From Pantoea cypripedii (GTDB lineage: Bacteria; Pseudomonadota; Gammaproteobacteria; Enterobacterales; Enterobacteriaceae), in the NCBI RefSeq assembly GCF_002095535.1, contig NZ_MLJI01000003.1, forward strand, positions 581,494 to 645,493: DNA of 64,000 bases. Direction: 5' to 3'. The notes below the pieces were generated by a model. It was not told the origin of the DNA, did no database searches, and was given only the letters and a program-made list of their open reading frames with translations. Of this stretch, positions 9,129 through 18,065 are shown piece after piece. Position 1 is the stretch's first letter. Each line of letters starts with the position of its first letter. Both the position numbers and the translations under genes were made by a program.

Positions 9129-9881
9129 ATGAATACCCGACACGAACAGATTATCCAGTTGGTGAACGAGCGCGGCAGCGTGAGCGTGAGCGAGCTTTCG
9201 CAGTTGACCGGCGTTTCTGAAGTGACCATCCGCCAGGACCTCAACGCACTGGAACGCGAAAATTTCCTGCGTCGCGTGCACGGCTCGGCGGTGGCCCCCG
9301 ACAGTGATGATGTCGGTTCGCGCATGCGTACCCGCTATAAAATCAAACAGGCGATTGCCGAACACGCTGCGTCACTGGTTAATGATGGCGAAGCCATTTT
9401 CATTGAAGGCGGCAGCACTAACGCGTTGCTGGCACGTTGCCTTGCCAGCCGCAAAGATTTGACCATCATCACCGTGAGCCACTACATCGCCCAGTTACTG
9501 CGGGATTCGCAGTGCGAAGTGATTATCCTCGGCGGTCAGTACCAGAAAAGCAGTGAATCGATGGTGGGATCGCTTACCCGCTTCTGCCTGCAACATATCA
9601 ATTTCCATAAAGCCTTTCTCGGCGTCGATGGCTGGCACCCGGATACCGGTTTTACCGGCCGGGATATGATGCGATGCGATGTGATCAATGCGGTGATGGC
9701 CAAACAGACTTACACCATCGCCGTGACCGACTCCTCCAAATTTGGCGTGATCCATCCCTACCCCAGCGCGCCGGAACACCCGTTTGATGCGGTGATTACC
9801 GATGACGGCATTCCCGCCACCGCACGCGAGCAACTGACGGAAACCGGGGTGCGGTTAGAACTGGTCGCTCAGCCAAAGTAA
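9129..9881 (+). CDS. YciT-like DeoR-family transcriptional regulator
   Basis: 250 residues. An N-terminal DeoR helix-turn-helix lies at about residues 15-45 (VSVSELSQLTGVSEVTIRQDL) and is followed by LRRVHGSAV. The C-terminal sugar-phosphate sensor domain contains IFIEGGSTNALLARCL, ILGGQYQKSSESMVG and GVDGWHPDTGFTGRDMMR. These blocks match E. coli YciT, a regulator linked to osmotic stress. I start at ATG 9129 because it aligns with YciT; an upstream frame extension would read through the hairpin. Targets may include ybiU or the flavin enzyme downstream; this is inferred only from position. Confidence 0.86.
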   Translation: MNTRHEQIIQLVNERGSVSVSELSQLTGVSEVTIRQDLNALERENFLRRVHGSAVAPDSDDVGSRMRTRYKIKQAIAEHAASLVNDGEAIFIEGGSTNALLARCLASRKDLTIITVSHYIAQLLRDSQCEVIILGGQYQKSSESMVGSLTRFCLQHINFHKAFLGVDGWHPDTGFTGRDMMRCDVINAVMAKQTYTIAVTDSSKFGVIHPYPSAPEHPFDAVITDDGIPATAREQLTETGVRLELVAQPK

Positions 9882-9964
9882 CGTTATAACGCACAAATTG
9901 ATCGTTGCCGGTTACGCTGATAAGCGCATGATGTCTTCCTTTGGCATGAAACCAGGATAAACCC

Positions 9965-11062
9965 ATGAGCAAATTGTTTAGCCCAATCAAACTGGGTGCG
10001 CTTCAGTTAGATAACCGCATCGTGATTGCCCCGATGTGCCAGTATTCGGCACAACAGGGATGCGCCACGGCATGGCACCGTATCCATTTAGGCCAGCTGG
10101 CATTCTCCGGCGCAGGGTTGTTGATCATCGAAGCTACGGCGGTAGAACCGGAAGGCCGTATTTCGCCCCAGGATCTCGGCCTGTGGGATGATACGACGGA
10201 GCAGGCCCTGCAAACCGTGGTCAACGATATTCGCCAGTATGCTGATATCCGTCTCGGCATTCAGCTGGGCCATGCCGGACGCAAAGCGTCTACCTTCGCC
10301 CCATGGCAAGGCGGCACACAGATTCCGCTGGAGCAGCAAGGCTGGCAGACCGTCGCGCCTTCCGCTATCCCGATGCATGAAGGTGAGCGCCCACCCACCG
10401 CGCTGACCCATGCAGACCTCGAACGTATCAAACTGGCTTTTGTTGCCAGCGCACAACGCGCGGTGCGTATTGGTTTTGAATTGATCGAACTGCATGGCGC
10501 TCATGGCTATCTGTTGCATCAGTTCCTGTCGCCGCTTGCCAACCAGCGTGAAGATGAGTACGGCGGCAGCCTGGAAAACCGTATGCGTTTCCCGCTTGAA
10601 GTGTTAGCAGCGGTACGCGCCGCAGTGCCGGAGCATGTCGCGGTGGGTGTGCGAATTTCCGCGACTGACTGGGTAGAGGGTGGCTGGGATGTGCCGCAGT
10701 CTGCTGAGTTCTGCCAGAAAATCGAAGCGCTGGGATCGGCCTATGTTCATGTCTCCAGTGGCGGCCTTTCTGCCCAGCAGAAAATCACCGTATCAGCCGG
10801 TTATCAGGTGCCCTTCGCCCGTGAGCTGCGCAAAATCACCCGCATGCCGGTCATCGCAGTGGGGCTGATTACCGAAGCCCGCATGGCCGAAGATCTGTTG
10901 CAGGAAGGCGATGCCGATTTGGTGGCGCTGGCACGAGGTATCCTCTACGACCCACGCTGGCCCTGGCATGCCGCAGCCGAACTGGGTGCCAGTGTGCATG
11001 TACCGCCACAGTATCTGCGATCTGAACCGCACGGGGTGAAGGGAAGTATTAAGGCCCGATGA
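9965..11062 (+). CDS. Old yellow enzyme, XenA/YqjM subgroup
   Basis: FMN-dependent ene-reductase of 365 residues that uses NAD(P)H to reduce activated C=C bonds or nitro/xenobiotic compounds. The subgroup marks Cys25 and Tyr27 (APMCQYSA) are present, as are GRKAST for FMN binding, the active-site block HGAHGYLLHQFLSP and the C-terminal phosphate loop VALARGILYDPRWPWHAA. The family is normally dimeric and cytosolic. It is expressed in the same direction as the YciT-like regulator but after an 83-base gap with its own AGGA site, so it may have its own promoter. Confidence 0.93.
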   Translation: MSKLFSPIKLGALQLDNRIVIAPMCQYSAQQGCATAWHRIHLGQLAFSGAGLLIIEATAVEPEGRISPQDLGLWDDTTEQALQTVVNDIRQYADIRLGIQLGHAGRKASTFAPWQGGTQIPLEQQGWQTVAPSAIPMHEGERPPTALTHADLERIKLAFVASAQRAVRIGFELIELHGAHGYLLHQFLSPLANQREDEYGGSLENRMRFPLEVLAAVRAAVPEHVAVGVRISATDWVEGGWDVPQSAEFCQKIEALGSAYVHVSSGGLSAQQKITVSAGYQVPFARELRKITRMPVIAVGLITEARMAEDLLQEGDADLVALARGILYDPRWPWHAAAELGASVHVPPQYLRSEPHGVKGSIKAR

Positions 11063-11079
11063 CGTAGCTGTCCCCATTC

Positions 11080-11138
11080 GTAGCGGCGCGATTTATCGCG
11101 CGGTTTTTTAAAAGACGCGCGATAAATCGCGCCGCTAC
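11080..11138. repeat. REP-like palindromic element, family A copy 2 (inverted pair)
   Basis: Two inverted copies of GTAGCGGCGCGATTTATCGC separated by a T-rich bridge (GGTTTTTTAAAAGA). It lies exactly between the convergent old yellow enzyme and MocR genes, so it can work as a bidirectional terminator. This is the cleanest copy of the family and defines the consensus. Confidence 0.9.
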
Positions 11139-11144
11139 AAGGGG

Positions 11145-12518
11145 TTACCCGCCCAAAACACGCTTCAGCACGCTATAAATCCGTTCGTCATTTGACTGCG
11201 ACACATTAAAACGCAAAAACCGATCGCCAGTGCCGGACTGGCTGAAAGTGTTGCCGGGGGCCAATACCACCCCCTGAGACAAACAGGCGCGCGAGACGTC
11301 TGCGGCATTCATCCCTTCCGGCAGTTCACACCAGAGAAACAACCCGCTTTGCGGCACCAGCCACGGTCGAATGCCGAGCTGCCCGAGCCGTGAGATCACC
11401 TCCACCCGGTTATCCGCCAGACGCTGCTTAATTGTCTCGATATGCCGCCGATAGCCACTGTCCTTCAAAATATTCAACAACACATCGGCCGCCAGCTGGC
11501 CGCTGCTAAAGCCGGTGGCGATTTTAAGATCGGTAAGTTTATCCACCCACGCGGGTTTAGCGGCAATAAAGCCACAACGTACCGAGGCGGAGACCGTCTT
11601 AGAGAAGCTGCCGATCAGCATGACCCGCGACAGGCCATCGAGCGCGGCCAAACGCGGTGCCGTGCTGCTTTCCAGATCGGCAAAAATATCATCCTCGACA
11701 ATCACCAGATCCGAATCTTCGGCAATTTTCAGCAGCCGATGTGCCGTTGTCGGAGAAAGCGTGGCACCGGTCGGGTTGTGGATGCCGGAGTTGGTGATAT
11801 ACAGGCGCGGAGCGTGCAGCGTCAGTGCCTGCTGGAACGCATCAAGATCCGGCCCCTGTGCCGTCCAGGGTACGCCAATTACGTTAACCCGCTGCGCCCT
11901 GAGCAGCGCATGGAAATTGAAGTAACAGGGATCATCCACCAGTACGCTATCCCCCGGCTCCAGCAGAAAGCGACAGATCAGATCGATGGCATGGGTGCCG
12001 GAATCCGTCAGCACCAGTTGCTCAGGCTTCACCGACAAGCCATAGCCCGCCAGCCGTCGGGTCAGCAGTTGACGCAGCTCCGGGTTGCCTGCGGGCACGG
12101 CGTAATCGGTAAGCAACACGCTTTCACTGCGCGCGGCCTTACGTAACGCGCGGCGAATTCCCTCTTCATACATCCAACTCGCTGGCAGCCAGCCACAGCC
12201 GGGTTTCAGCATGTCCGGCGCAGCGTCGAGTGCCTGCCGGGTAATCCACAGCGGATCGATGTCGCGCTCCACCTGCGGTCCGAGCTGCGCAAGATCCAGC
12301 GGCGCAATCGGCCCGGAAACAAAGAAGCCCGCCCCCGGACGCGAGACGATGATATTTTCCGCTTCCAGCCGATCATATGCCTCCACCACGGTGGAAACGG
12401 ACACGCCTGCCGACTGCGCTCTGGCACGCACCGAAGGCAAGCGACTGCCCGGCGTCAGCGCCCTGGACGCGATTTGCTGACGAATATCATCCATCAATTG
12501 CTCGATACGGGTTTTCAT
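11145..12518 (-). CDS. MocR-type regulator (GntR HTH fused to class I aminotransferase)
   Basis: 457 residues. A GntR winged helix-turn-helix lies at about residues 10-70 (RALTPGSRLPSVRARAQSAG), followed by an aminotransferase-like domain from about residue 95. The PLP lysine is near residue 307 in IGSFSKTVSASVRCG, and the NSGIHNPTGATLS and EDDIFADLE blocks are present. MocR proteins bind operators through the HTH domain and sense a PLP adduct. The gene is divergent from a DMT exporter at 12639, its probable target, with a long inverted repeat between the two starts. Confidence 0.92.
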   Translation of the reverse strand: MKTRIEQLMDDIRQQIASRALTPGSRLPSVRARAQSAGVSVSTVVEAYDRLEAENIIVSRPGAGFFVSGPIAPLDLAQLGPQVERDIDPLWITRQALDAAPDMLKPGCGWLPASWMYEEGIRRALRKAARSESVLLTDYAVPAGNPELRQLLTRRLAGYGLSVKPEQLVLTDSGTHAIDLICRFLLEPGDSVLVDDPCYFNFHALLRAQRVNVIGVPWTAQGPDLDAFQQALTLHAPRLYITNSGIHNPTGATLSPTTAHRLLKIAEDSDLVIVEDDIFADLESSTAPRLAALDGLSRVMLIGSFSKTVSASVRCGFIAAKPAWVDKLTDLKIATGFSSGQLAADVLLNILKDSGYRRHIETIKQRLADNRVEVISRLGQLGIRPWLVPQSGLFLWCELPEGMNAADVSRACLSQGVVLAPGNTFSQSGTGDRFLRFNVSQSNDERIYSVLKRVLGG

Positions 12519-12546
12519 GTCGTTCCCTGCTGTACCGCCCTGGAGA

Positions 12547-12574
12547 CCAGTACAGTTATTTAAAAGTGTACTGG
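12547..12574. promoter_or_regulatory. Candidate MocR operator
   Basis: CCAGTACA and TGTACTGG form a perfect 8-base inverted repeat with a 12-base AT-rich centre, so the half-sites are 20 bases apart. It lies between the divergent MocR and DMT transporter starts, where a MocR operator is expected. Confidence 0.6.
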
Positions 12575-12638
12575 ATTGTATCTGGCCTGAGTGCCGTTGT
12601 CAGTGGTTTACTGCGCAACATTCAGGAAGGAGACGATG

Positions 12639-13502
12639 ATGAAAATTGTATTAAATGGCTGGGTCAGTGGGTTTATTGGTGTGATGATTTTTGCCGGTTC
12701 GCTGCCCGCCACCCGCGCTGCCATCGCCGGTTTTAACCCGCTGTTTCTTACCTGCGCGCGTGCCACCATTGCCGCCTTGCTGGGGAGTTTATTATTGCTG
12801 GCGTTGCGCCAGAGACGCCCTGCCCGTAGCGATATTCCGGCGCTGACGATCACCGCGCTGGGCGTGGTTGTGGGTTTTCCACTGCTCACCGGCCTGGCTG
12901 TGCAGCATATTTCATCCGCACGTTCGATTGTGTTCCTTGGCTTGCTGCCGATGTCCACGGCGATCTTTGCCGTGCTGCGTGGCGGCGAACGCCCTCGCCC
13001 GCTGTTCTGGCTGTTTTCACTGACCGGCGGAGCCATCATCGCCGGTTATGCCCTGAGCGGCACAGCGGGAATGATGATGAGAGGTGATAGCCTGATGATC
13101 GGGGCCATTATCTTATGCGGGCTGGGCTATGCCGAAGGGGCAAAACTCTCCAGGCGTCTCGGTGGCTGGCAGGTCATTAGCTGGGCGCTGATTCTTTCCG
13201 TTCCGATTATGTTACCGATCGCCGTTTTCACTCGCCCGGTAACCTTTGCCAACATTGCGATGTCTGCCTGGCTGGGGTTCGCCTACGTTTCCATCTTCAG
13301 CATGTTGATCGGCTTTATCTTCTGGTATCACGGGTTGGCAAAGGGCGGCATTGCAGCGGTAGGACAATTGCAGTTGATACAACCGTTTATGGGATTTGCG
13401 CTGGCGGCCTTGCTACTGCACGAATCCGTCAGCTGGGCCATGCTGATGGTGGCATCCGCCACCCTTGTTTGCGTGTTTGGTGCTAAACGCTTTGCGGGTT
13501 GA
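12639..13502 (+). CDS. EamA/DMT-family inner membrane exporter
   Basis: 287 residues and about ten membrane segments in two EamA repeats; the second repeat contains SAWLGFAYVSIFSMLIGFIF and GKGGIAAVGQLQLIQP-like sequence. DMT proteins of this type export amino acids or related metabolites. The start at 12639 is chosen because AAGGAG lies about six bases upstream; ATG 12636 is three bases earlier and too close. The divergent MocR gene suggests that export responds to a PLP-reactive amine or amino acid. Confidence 0.87.
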   Translation: MKIVLNGWVSGFIGVMIFAGSLPATRAAIAGFNPLFLTCARATIAALLGSLLLLALRQRRPARSDIPALTITALGVVVGFPLLTGLAVQHISSARSIVFLGLLPMSTAIFAVLRGGERPRPLFWLFSLTGGAIIAGYALSGTAGMMMRGDSLMIGAIILCGLGYAEGAKLSRRLGGWQVISWALILSVPIMLPIAVFTRPVTFANIAMSAWLGFAYVSIFSMLIGFIFWYHGLAKGGIAAVGQLQLIQPFMGFALAALLLHESVSWAMLMVASATLVCVFGAKRFAG

Positions 13503-13507
13503 GACAA

Positions 13508-13558
13508 GGTGCGCTTGAAAGCGCACCCTACGCCCGTAAGCTCGGCATTAATGCCGAC
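13508..13558. repeat. Bipartite palindromic repeat, family B copy 1
   Basis: Two adjacent palindromes: GGTGCGCTTGAAAGCGCACC, then CCTACGCCCGTAAG as a linker, then CTCGGCATTAATGCCGACG. The same bipartite unit occurs at 28878-28929. It sits between the convergent DMT and binding-protein genes and may serve as a terminator. Confidence 0.8.
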
Positions 13559-13560
13559 GG

Positions 13561-14667
13561 TTATTTATTGTCCGGATAACTCAGCGTGATCGCATCGTCA
13601 GGGAAGGTGGTGAAATCTTTAATAATGGTATGGAAATCAGCGGTTGGATTGAGATCGCTAAATTGCTGCGGATAGAGATCTTTCGCCAGAATTTCCATGC
13701 CGATGATGTTGTACGGATGGTTATAGAAGTGGTGGTAAACCCCGTACACACGGCCCTGTTTCACCGGTGCGATCTGCGACAGACCGGTACGGCTCAGCAG
13801 TTTCTGGAAGGTGACACCCACATCTTTGGGATCCACACCGTAACCAAACGGCAGCACATTGGTATTCGGACGCTTTGAACCGGTCATGATATAAACATCC
13901 GGCTTCATGGCGATGATTTTTTCCAGCGCGACAAAACCAGAGCTACCTGGCAGCAACGCAGAACCGATATTTTTGCCACCGACGGCTTCAACCAGACCGC
14001 CCCAGCCATTATGACTGTGGGTAAAGCAGCAGTTGTCGCTGTTGCCCGCAATCGGCTCGATAAATACCGTAGGTTTATTTTTAATCTTATCAATCGTCTG
14101 TGTCAGCTTTTCCATATGCTGATGATAGAAATCAGTATAGGCTTTGGCCTGCGCTTCGCGGTTCAGCACTTTACCCAGCAGAGTAACAGACGGCGCGGTG
14201 TTCTGAGCGGGGTGCAGTTCGTAATCAACAAACACCACCGGGATATGCAGGTTGTTCAGCGTATCCAGCACACCCGATTGCTTCAGCGCCGGTTTGGCGC
14301 GCAGCTGCGCAATCATCAAATCCGGCTTTTGCGCCAGTACGCTTTCCAGGTTGACCTGTCCCTGATCGTTAAAGCCCATATCGACGATTTTCGTCGCTTC
14401 CGGCCAGCGCCCTTTCAGCATGTCCCAGGTCTGGGTGTCTTGCTTTTTCGGCAGGTTATTCCAGGCGACCACGCGTTTGAATGGGTCATCACGATCCAGT
14501 AACGCCAGCGTCAGGACATCACGACCATCCTGCAAAATAATGTGCTGCGGTTCTTTGTTGATGGTCTGGGTATGACCATCCATGTCGGTAATGCTCACTG
14601 GATAGGTGGTGGCCGAAGCCGCCGCTGAAGCCAGTAACCCCATAGCCAGTAACAAGCGCGTTTTCAT
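13561..14667 (-). CDS. Periplasmic iron-complex binding protein, FecB/TroA type (orphan)
   Basis: 368 residues with a cleavable signal peptide (MKTRLLLAMGLLASAAASA). The TroA-like fold is shown by the EPQHIILQDGRDVLTLALL, KPDLMIAQLRAKPA, FIEPIAGNSDNCC and VYGVYHHFYNHPYN blocks. Such proteins deliver siderophores, haem or cobalamin to an ABC permease. No permease, ATPase or TonB receptor lies nearby, so it must work with components encoded elsewhere or is a passenger. I start at ATG 14667, which has GGAG upstream and gives a proper signal peptide. A Fur-like box lies 19-37 bases before the start. Confidence 0.82.
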   Translation of the reverse strand: MKTRLLLAMGLLASAAASATTYPVSITDMDGHTQTINKEPQHIILQDGRDVLTLALLDRDDPFKRVVAWNNLPKKQDTQTWDMLKGRWPEATKIVDMGFNDQGQVNLESVLAQKPDLMIAQLRAKPALKQSGVLDTLNNLHIPVVFVDYELHPAQNTAPSVTLLGKVLNREAQAKAYTDFYHQHMEKLTQTIDKIKNKPTVFIEPIAGNSDNCCFTHSHNGWGGLVEAVGGKNIGSALLPGSSGFVALEKIIAMKPDVYIMTGSKRPNTNVLPFGYGVDPKDVGVTFQKLLSRTGLSQIAPVKQGRVYGVYHHFYNHPYNIIGMEILAKDLYPQQFSDLNPTADFHTIIKDFTTFPDDAITLSYPDNK

Positions 14668-14685
14668 CGCAAACTCCGTGATAAA

Positions 14686-14704
14686 AAGAATAGTTATTAT
14701 TATC
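14686..14704 (-). promoter_or_regulatory. Candidate Fur box
   Basis: On the minus strand GATAATAATAACTATTCTT matches 14 of 19 positions of the standard Fur box. It lies just before the start of the iron-type binding protein, so repression by Fur with iron is likely. Confidence 0.6.
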
Positions 14705-14789
14705 AATAACCTTAACACAACCTTAAGAGACAAAAAATAAACTGTACTTCAATCAGTTGTGTCGGAGTGTGTAGAAAACGCGAAGGGGT

Positions 14790-15542
14790 TCAGGTGAAAT
14801 CAGACAGTCTCTGCCCGGATACGATCAGTTCCTGCAACAGCATCTGGCGACGCTCCTCAGGGGTATCACGGCTCACCATAAAGCAGATCGCCGCCACCGC
14901 TTGTCCGCTTCGCGAGCGAATCGGGGCGGCCATACAACAGGTGAAACTCTCCGACAGGCCCTCTGTCAGACAATAACCCAGCTGCCCAGCGCGGTGGATG
15001 TCAGTCAAAAACGCCTGTTTATCGAGGATTTGTCCATTCGCCAGCTGATAGTCTTCTTCCGGGATCAGATCGAGAATCGCGCGATCGGACCAGTTACTCA
15101 GCAGCAAACGTCCCGTGGCTGTCCAGGTGATGGGCACGCGTACACCGATGTCCGAGGTGATTTTGAACGGATGCGCATTACTTTCCGACAGCACCACGGT
15201 GTACTTATCCCCTTCCAGCATACAGAGCTGGACGGTTTCGCCATGACGCGCAACGATTTCTACCATTAACTGATGAGCACGGCGGATAAGATCGTTATGC
15301 GCCATGTAGTCTGCACCGTAGTAGTGCATTTCCCGTCCAAAGAAAACCGCGCCATCAGCATCCAGTTCCACCAGACCCGCTTCACTCAGCAGGCTGACTA
15401 ACTCATAAACGCTGGAGCGAGGTGCGCCGGTGGCATCGATCAAATCACGCATCGCCATCGGCTGCCGGGCGATATGCAACTGGCGAAAAATGTCGATAAC
15501 CCGGTCAACGCCGCGCGCCCGTGATGGCTTTTCATCCGGCAT
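14790..15542 (-). CDS. IclR-family transcriptional regulator
   Basis: 250 residues with an IclR winged helix (GVDRVIDIFRQLHIARQPM, then ATGAPRSSVYELVSLLSEAGLV) and a C-terminal GAF-like effector domain (VRVPITWTATGRLLLSNW, then GLSESFTCCMAAPIRSR). The ATG at 15542 has GAGGAG upstream; a TTG seven codons earlier is less likely. It is divergent from the RidA/ABC transporter/dehydratase operon that starts at 15937 and is its probable regulator. Confidence 0.9.
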   Translation of the reverse strand: MPDEKPSRARGVDRVIDIFRQLHIARQPMAMRDLIDATGAPRSSVYELVSLLSEAGLVELDADGAVFFGREMHYYGADYMAHNDLIRRAHQLMVEIVARHGETVQLCMLEGDKYTVVLSESNAHPFKITSDIGVRVPITWTATGRLLLSNWSDRAILDLIPEEDYQLANGQILDKQAFLTDIHRAGQLGYCLTEGLSESFTCCMAAPIRSRSGQAVAAICFMVSRDTPEERRQMLLQELIVSGQRLSDFT

Positions 15543-15936
15543 AAGCAAATTCTCCTCAGGCAATAATGCGGTGGCTGAACTGCGCCAAAAAGAAAAGCAT
15601 CATACACCCAGCGCTGACGTTAACCCATCCCTGTTAATTAAATTTTTATTTTCTGTCTTTATATTTTCCTGTTCTATTTTGGGGCCTCATTTTAGCGCAT
15701 GCCGCTTGATGTATTTTTTAAAACCACGATAAAGGTCACATTCCGATTAAGAAAACTTCAGCTTCATTTTTTTATTTTGCGATCGCGACAACATCACAAA
15801 AAATTAAATCCCCCCACACATATTGCAAAAGCAAAAATCCTGTGCAAATCTTGCCCTATCCGATATTGCAGATACGAGTCTGATATACCGGACAACCCAG
15901 TAAAGAGTTGTCCTGATTAAAAAGGAGCAGAGTTGC
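15543..15936. promoter_or_regulatory. 394-base divergent promoter region between IclR gene and ridA operon
   Basis: AT-rich DNA with no credible coding frame. It must hold the promoters for both directions and the IclR operator. I see a partial dyad around 15873-15900 (GATATTGCAGATAC then GTCTGATATACCGGAC) as a possible operator, and a clear AAAGGAG ribosome site for the ridA-like gene at its right edge. Confidence 0.45.
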
Positions 15937-16329
15937 ATGACGATCAAACGTTATGGCATTGAAGGTGGTACCGGCACCGGCGGCCAGAAACTGCCGTTCG
16001 CACGGGCGGTAGAAGCTGATGGCTGGCTGTATATCTCCGGCCAGACACCGATGCGCGATGGCGAAGTAGTGGAAGGCGGCATCATCGAACAGACCCGGCT
16101 GGCGTTCGATAACTGCCTGTCTATCATGCGGGAAGCTGGTTACCGGGTGGAAGATGTGGTGCACGTCACTGCGGTATTAACTGACGCCCGCTACTTCAGT
16201 TCATTTAATAAAGTATTCAGTGAGATATTTAGCGGAAACCCTCCCGCACGTATTTGTAGCGTGCAGGATTTAGTTGTCGACTGCAAAGTTGAAGTCGATA
16301 TGAAATGTTTCCGTAGCGATCGTAAATAA
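15937..16329 (+). CDS. RidA/YjgF-family enamine/imine deaminase
   Basis: 130 residues. RidA proteins hydrolyse reactive enamines and imines such as 2-aminoacrylate released by PLP enzymes. Family marks are WLYISGQTP, the AFDNCLSIMREAGYRVEDVV helix region and PARICSVQDL, which carries the key Arg. It is the first gene of an operon with an amino-acid ABC importer and a D-serine dehydratase-like enzyme, whose reaction would release exactly such an intermediate, so the placement makes chemical sense. Confidence 0.9.
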   Translation: MTIKRYGIEGGTGTGGQKLPFARAVEADGWLYISGQTPMRDGEVVEGGIIEQTRLAFDNCLSIMREAGYRVEDVVHVTAVLTDARYFSSFNKVFSEIFSGNPPARICSVQDLVVDCKVEVDMKCFRSDRK

Positions 16330-16441
16330 CATTACCTCACCAACAACAGACTGAATTTTTTATTTTTTGCCCACACCAGGGTGTGTCGTTAATAAGTCAT
16401 GTTTTTTCATGTTGTCTCCATTAAATAAGAGAGCATAAAAA

Positions 16442-17278
16442 ATGAATGCAATTTCGTTGAAGATGAGCGCCAGAATGGTTGCAGGTGCGCTGGTTATGCT
16501 GGCCGTGGCTGGCTGTACCCCCACCGAGGAGAAAAAAGAGGCGGGAGCGGCACCACAATCTGCGCTGCAAACCGTGTTACAACGCGGCACGCTGCGCGTC
16601 GGTGACTGTCTGAGCTTCGCGCCTTTCGGCTTTTACGATAAGGACGGCAATCCCGATGGCTATGACGTCGATTTAGCCAAAGCGCTGGCGAAAGAGATGG
16701 GCGTTAAACTGGAAATGGTCAATACCACCAGCGCCAACCGCATTCCCAACCTGCAAACCAATAAAGTGGACGTGGTGTTCTGCAACTTCACCCGCAATCT
16801 GGAGCGCGCCAAAGAGATCGGTTTCACCAACCCGTATGTGGTAGCAAGTGAAGCGATGCTGGTACGCAAAGAGAGCGGCATCAAATCCGCCCATGACATG
16901 GCCGGTAAAACCATTGCGACCGTCAAAGGTTCAACCAACGGTGACGAAGTGCGCAGCATGGGTATCGACGTGAAAATCCAGGAATACGACTCTTCACAGG
17001 CAGCGATCCTTGCCGTGAAACAGGGCCAGGCAGATGCGATGATCGAGGATAACAACTTCCTCGCTTATCAGGCCAAACTCGATCCGACGCTGACGGTGAC
17101 CAACGAAGCGCTGGTGCCGCTGGAATACAACGCCTTTGGCGTGAAACAGGGCGACCAGGTATGGCTCAACTATCTGAATGAATTCCTGTTTGAAATCAAT
17201 GCCTCCGGCGAGAATGCCACGCTGTACCAGAAATGGTTTGGCAGCAAACCGCGTTACCCGCTGAACCCGCAATTCTGA
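16442..17278 (+). CDS. Amino-acid ABC transporter substrate-binding lipoprotein
   Basis: 278 residues. The signal ends in LAVAGC, a lipobox with Cys25, so the mature protein is probably anchored to a membrane. The rest is a family-3 solute-binding protein: GTLRVGDCLSFAPFGFYDKDG, GYDVDLAKALAKEMGVKL, VDVVFCNFTRNLERAKEIGFTNPY split by normal loops, and ATVKGSTNGDEV. Polar amino acids are the usual ligands. It is followed after a hairpin by two permeases and an ATPase. Confidence 0.91.
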   Translation: MNAISLKMSARMVAGALVMLAVAGCTPTEEKKEAGAAPQSALQTVLQRGTLRVGDCLSFAPFGFYDKDGNPDGYDVDLAKALAKEMGVKLEMVNTTSANRIPNLQTNKVDVVFCNFTRNLERAKEIGFTNPYVVASEAMLVRKESGIKSAHDMAGKTIATVKGSTNGDEVRSMGIDVKIQEYDSSQAAILAVKQGQADAMIEDNNFLAYQAKLDPTLTVTNEALVPLEYNAFGVKQGDQVWLNYLNEFLFEINASGENATLYQKWFGSKPRYPLNPQF

Positions 17279-17285
17279 TTGTCTG

Positions 17286-17310
17286 CGGCGCAGCGCTGCA
17301 TGCTGCGCCG
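17286..17310 (+). terminator. Intercistronic hairpin between binding protein and permease genes
   Basis: CGGCGCAGC and GCTGCGCCG form a perfect 9-base-pair stem with a 7-base loop, without a T-run. In ABC operons such hairpins protect the upstream message and lower permease expression relative to the binding protein. Confidence 0.6.
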
Positions 17311-17327
17311 TCAGAAGGAGTAAGCCC

Positions 17328-18065
17328 ATGAGTTATCAATGGTTAACCCTGTGGAATTATGGCGAAACCTTTCTGGCCGCCGCCTGGCTGACGCTTCAGG
17401 TCACCCTGCTGGCTTTTGTGCTGGCCGTGGCGCTGGGACTGCTGGCGGCACTGGCGAAAGCCTCTCCACTGGCACCGGTGCGCTGGGTAAGTCACTGTTA
17501 TGTGGAATTTATCCGTAATACGCCCGTCCTGCTGCAAATCTTTATTATCTTTTTCGGGCTGCCTTCTCTCGGCATCACCATGAGCGCCTTTACCGCTGGT
17601 GTGCTGGCGCTGGGCATCAACGTGGGTGCTTATTTGTCGGAGACTTTTCGCGCCGGGATTCAGTCCGTGCCGAAAGGACAGCTGGAGGCGGCGTGGATTC
17701 TGGGCATCCCGCGTCGTCAGGTGTTTCTCAGCGTAGTGCTGCCCCAGGCCGCGCGCGCAGTATGGCCAGCGATTATCAATAACCTGATTCAGTTGTTACT
17801 CGGCACGTCGCTGCTGTCCGCGATTGCCTTGCCCGAACTGACCGGCACCGCAACGGTGATCAACGCCCGTACCCTGCTCTATATCCAGACTTTCAGCGTG
17901 GTGACGGTGGTGTATTTGCTGTTCAGCAACCTGTTTTCCTGGCTCGGCAATCTGGCAGGACGACGGATGTTTCATCCGCCGCTGGTGACCCAGGTAAAAA
18001 AGTCCGCCTGGTGGTGGGCAAGAAAATGGCTGACTAACCCACTGAAACGGGAGAACGCACTATGA
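17328..18065 (+). CDS. Polar amino-acid ABC transporter permease (first)
   Basis: 245 residues with about five membrane helices of the HisMQ type (TLWNYGETFLAAAWLTLQVT, then YVEFIRNTPVLLQIF). The EAA loop that contacts the ATPase reads [22 protein letters not shown]. It overlaps the second permease gene by four bases (ATGA) and pairs with it as a heterodimer. Good AAGGAG site upstream. Confidence 0.92.
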   Translation: MSYQWLTLWNYGETFLAAAWLTLQVTLLAFVLAVALGLLAALAKASPLAPVRWVSHCYVEFIRNTPVLLQIFIIFFGLPSLGITMSAFTAGVLALGINVGAYLSETFRAGIQSVPKGQLEAAWILGIPRRQVFLSVVLPQAARAVWPAIINNLIQLLLGTSLLSAIALPELTGTATVINARTLLYIQTFSVVTVVYLLFSNLFSWLGNLAGRRMFHPPLVTQVKKSAWWWARKWLTNPLKRENAL

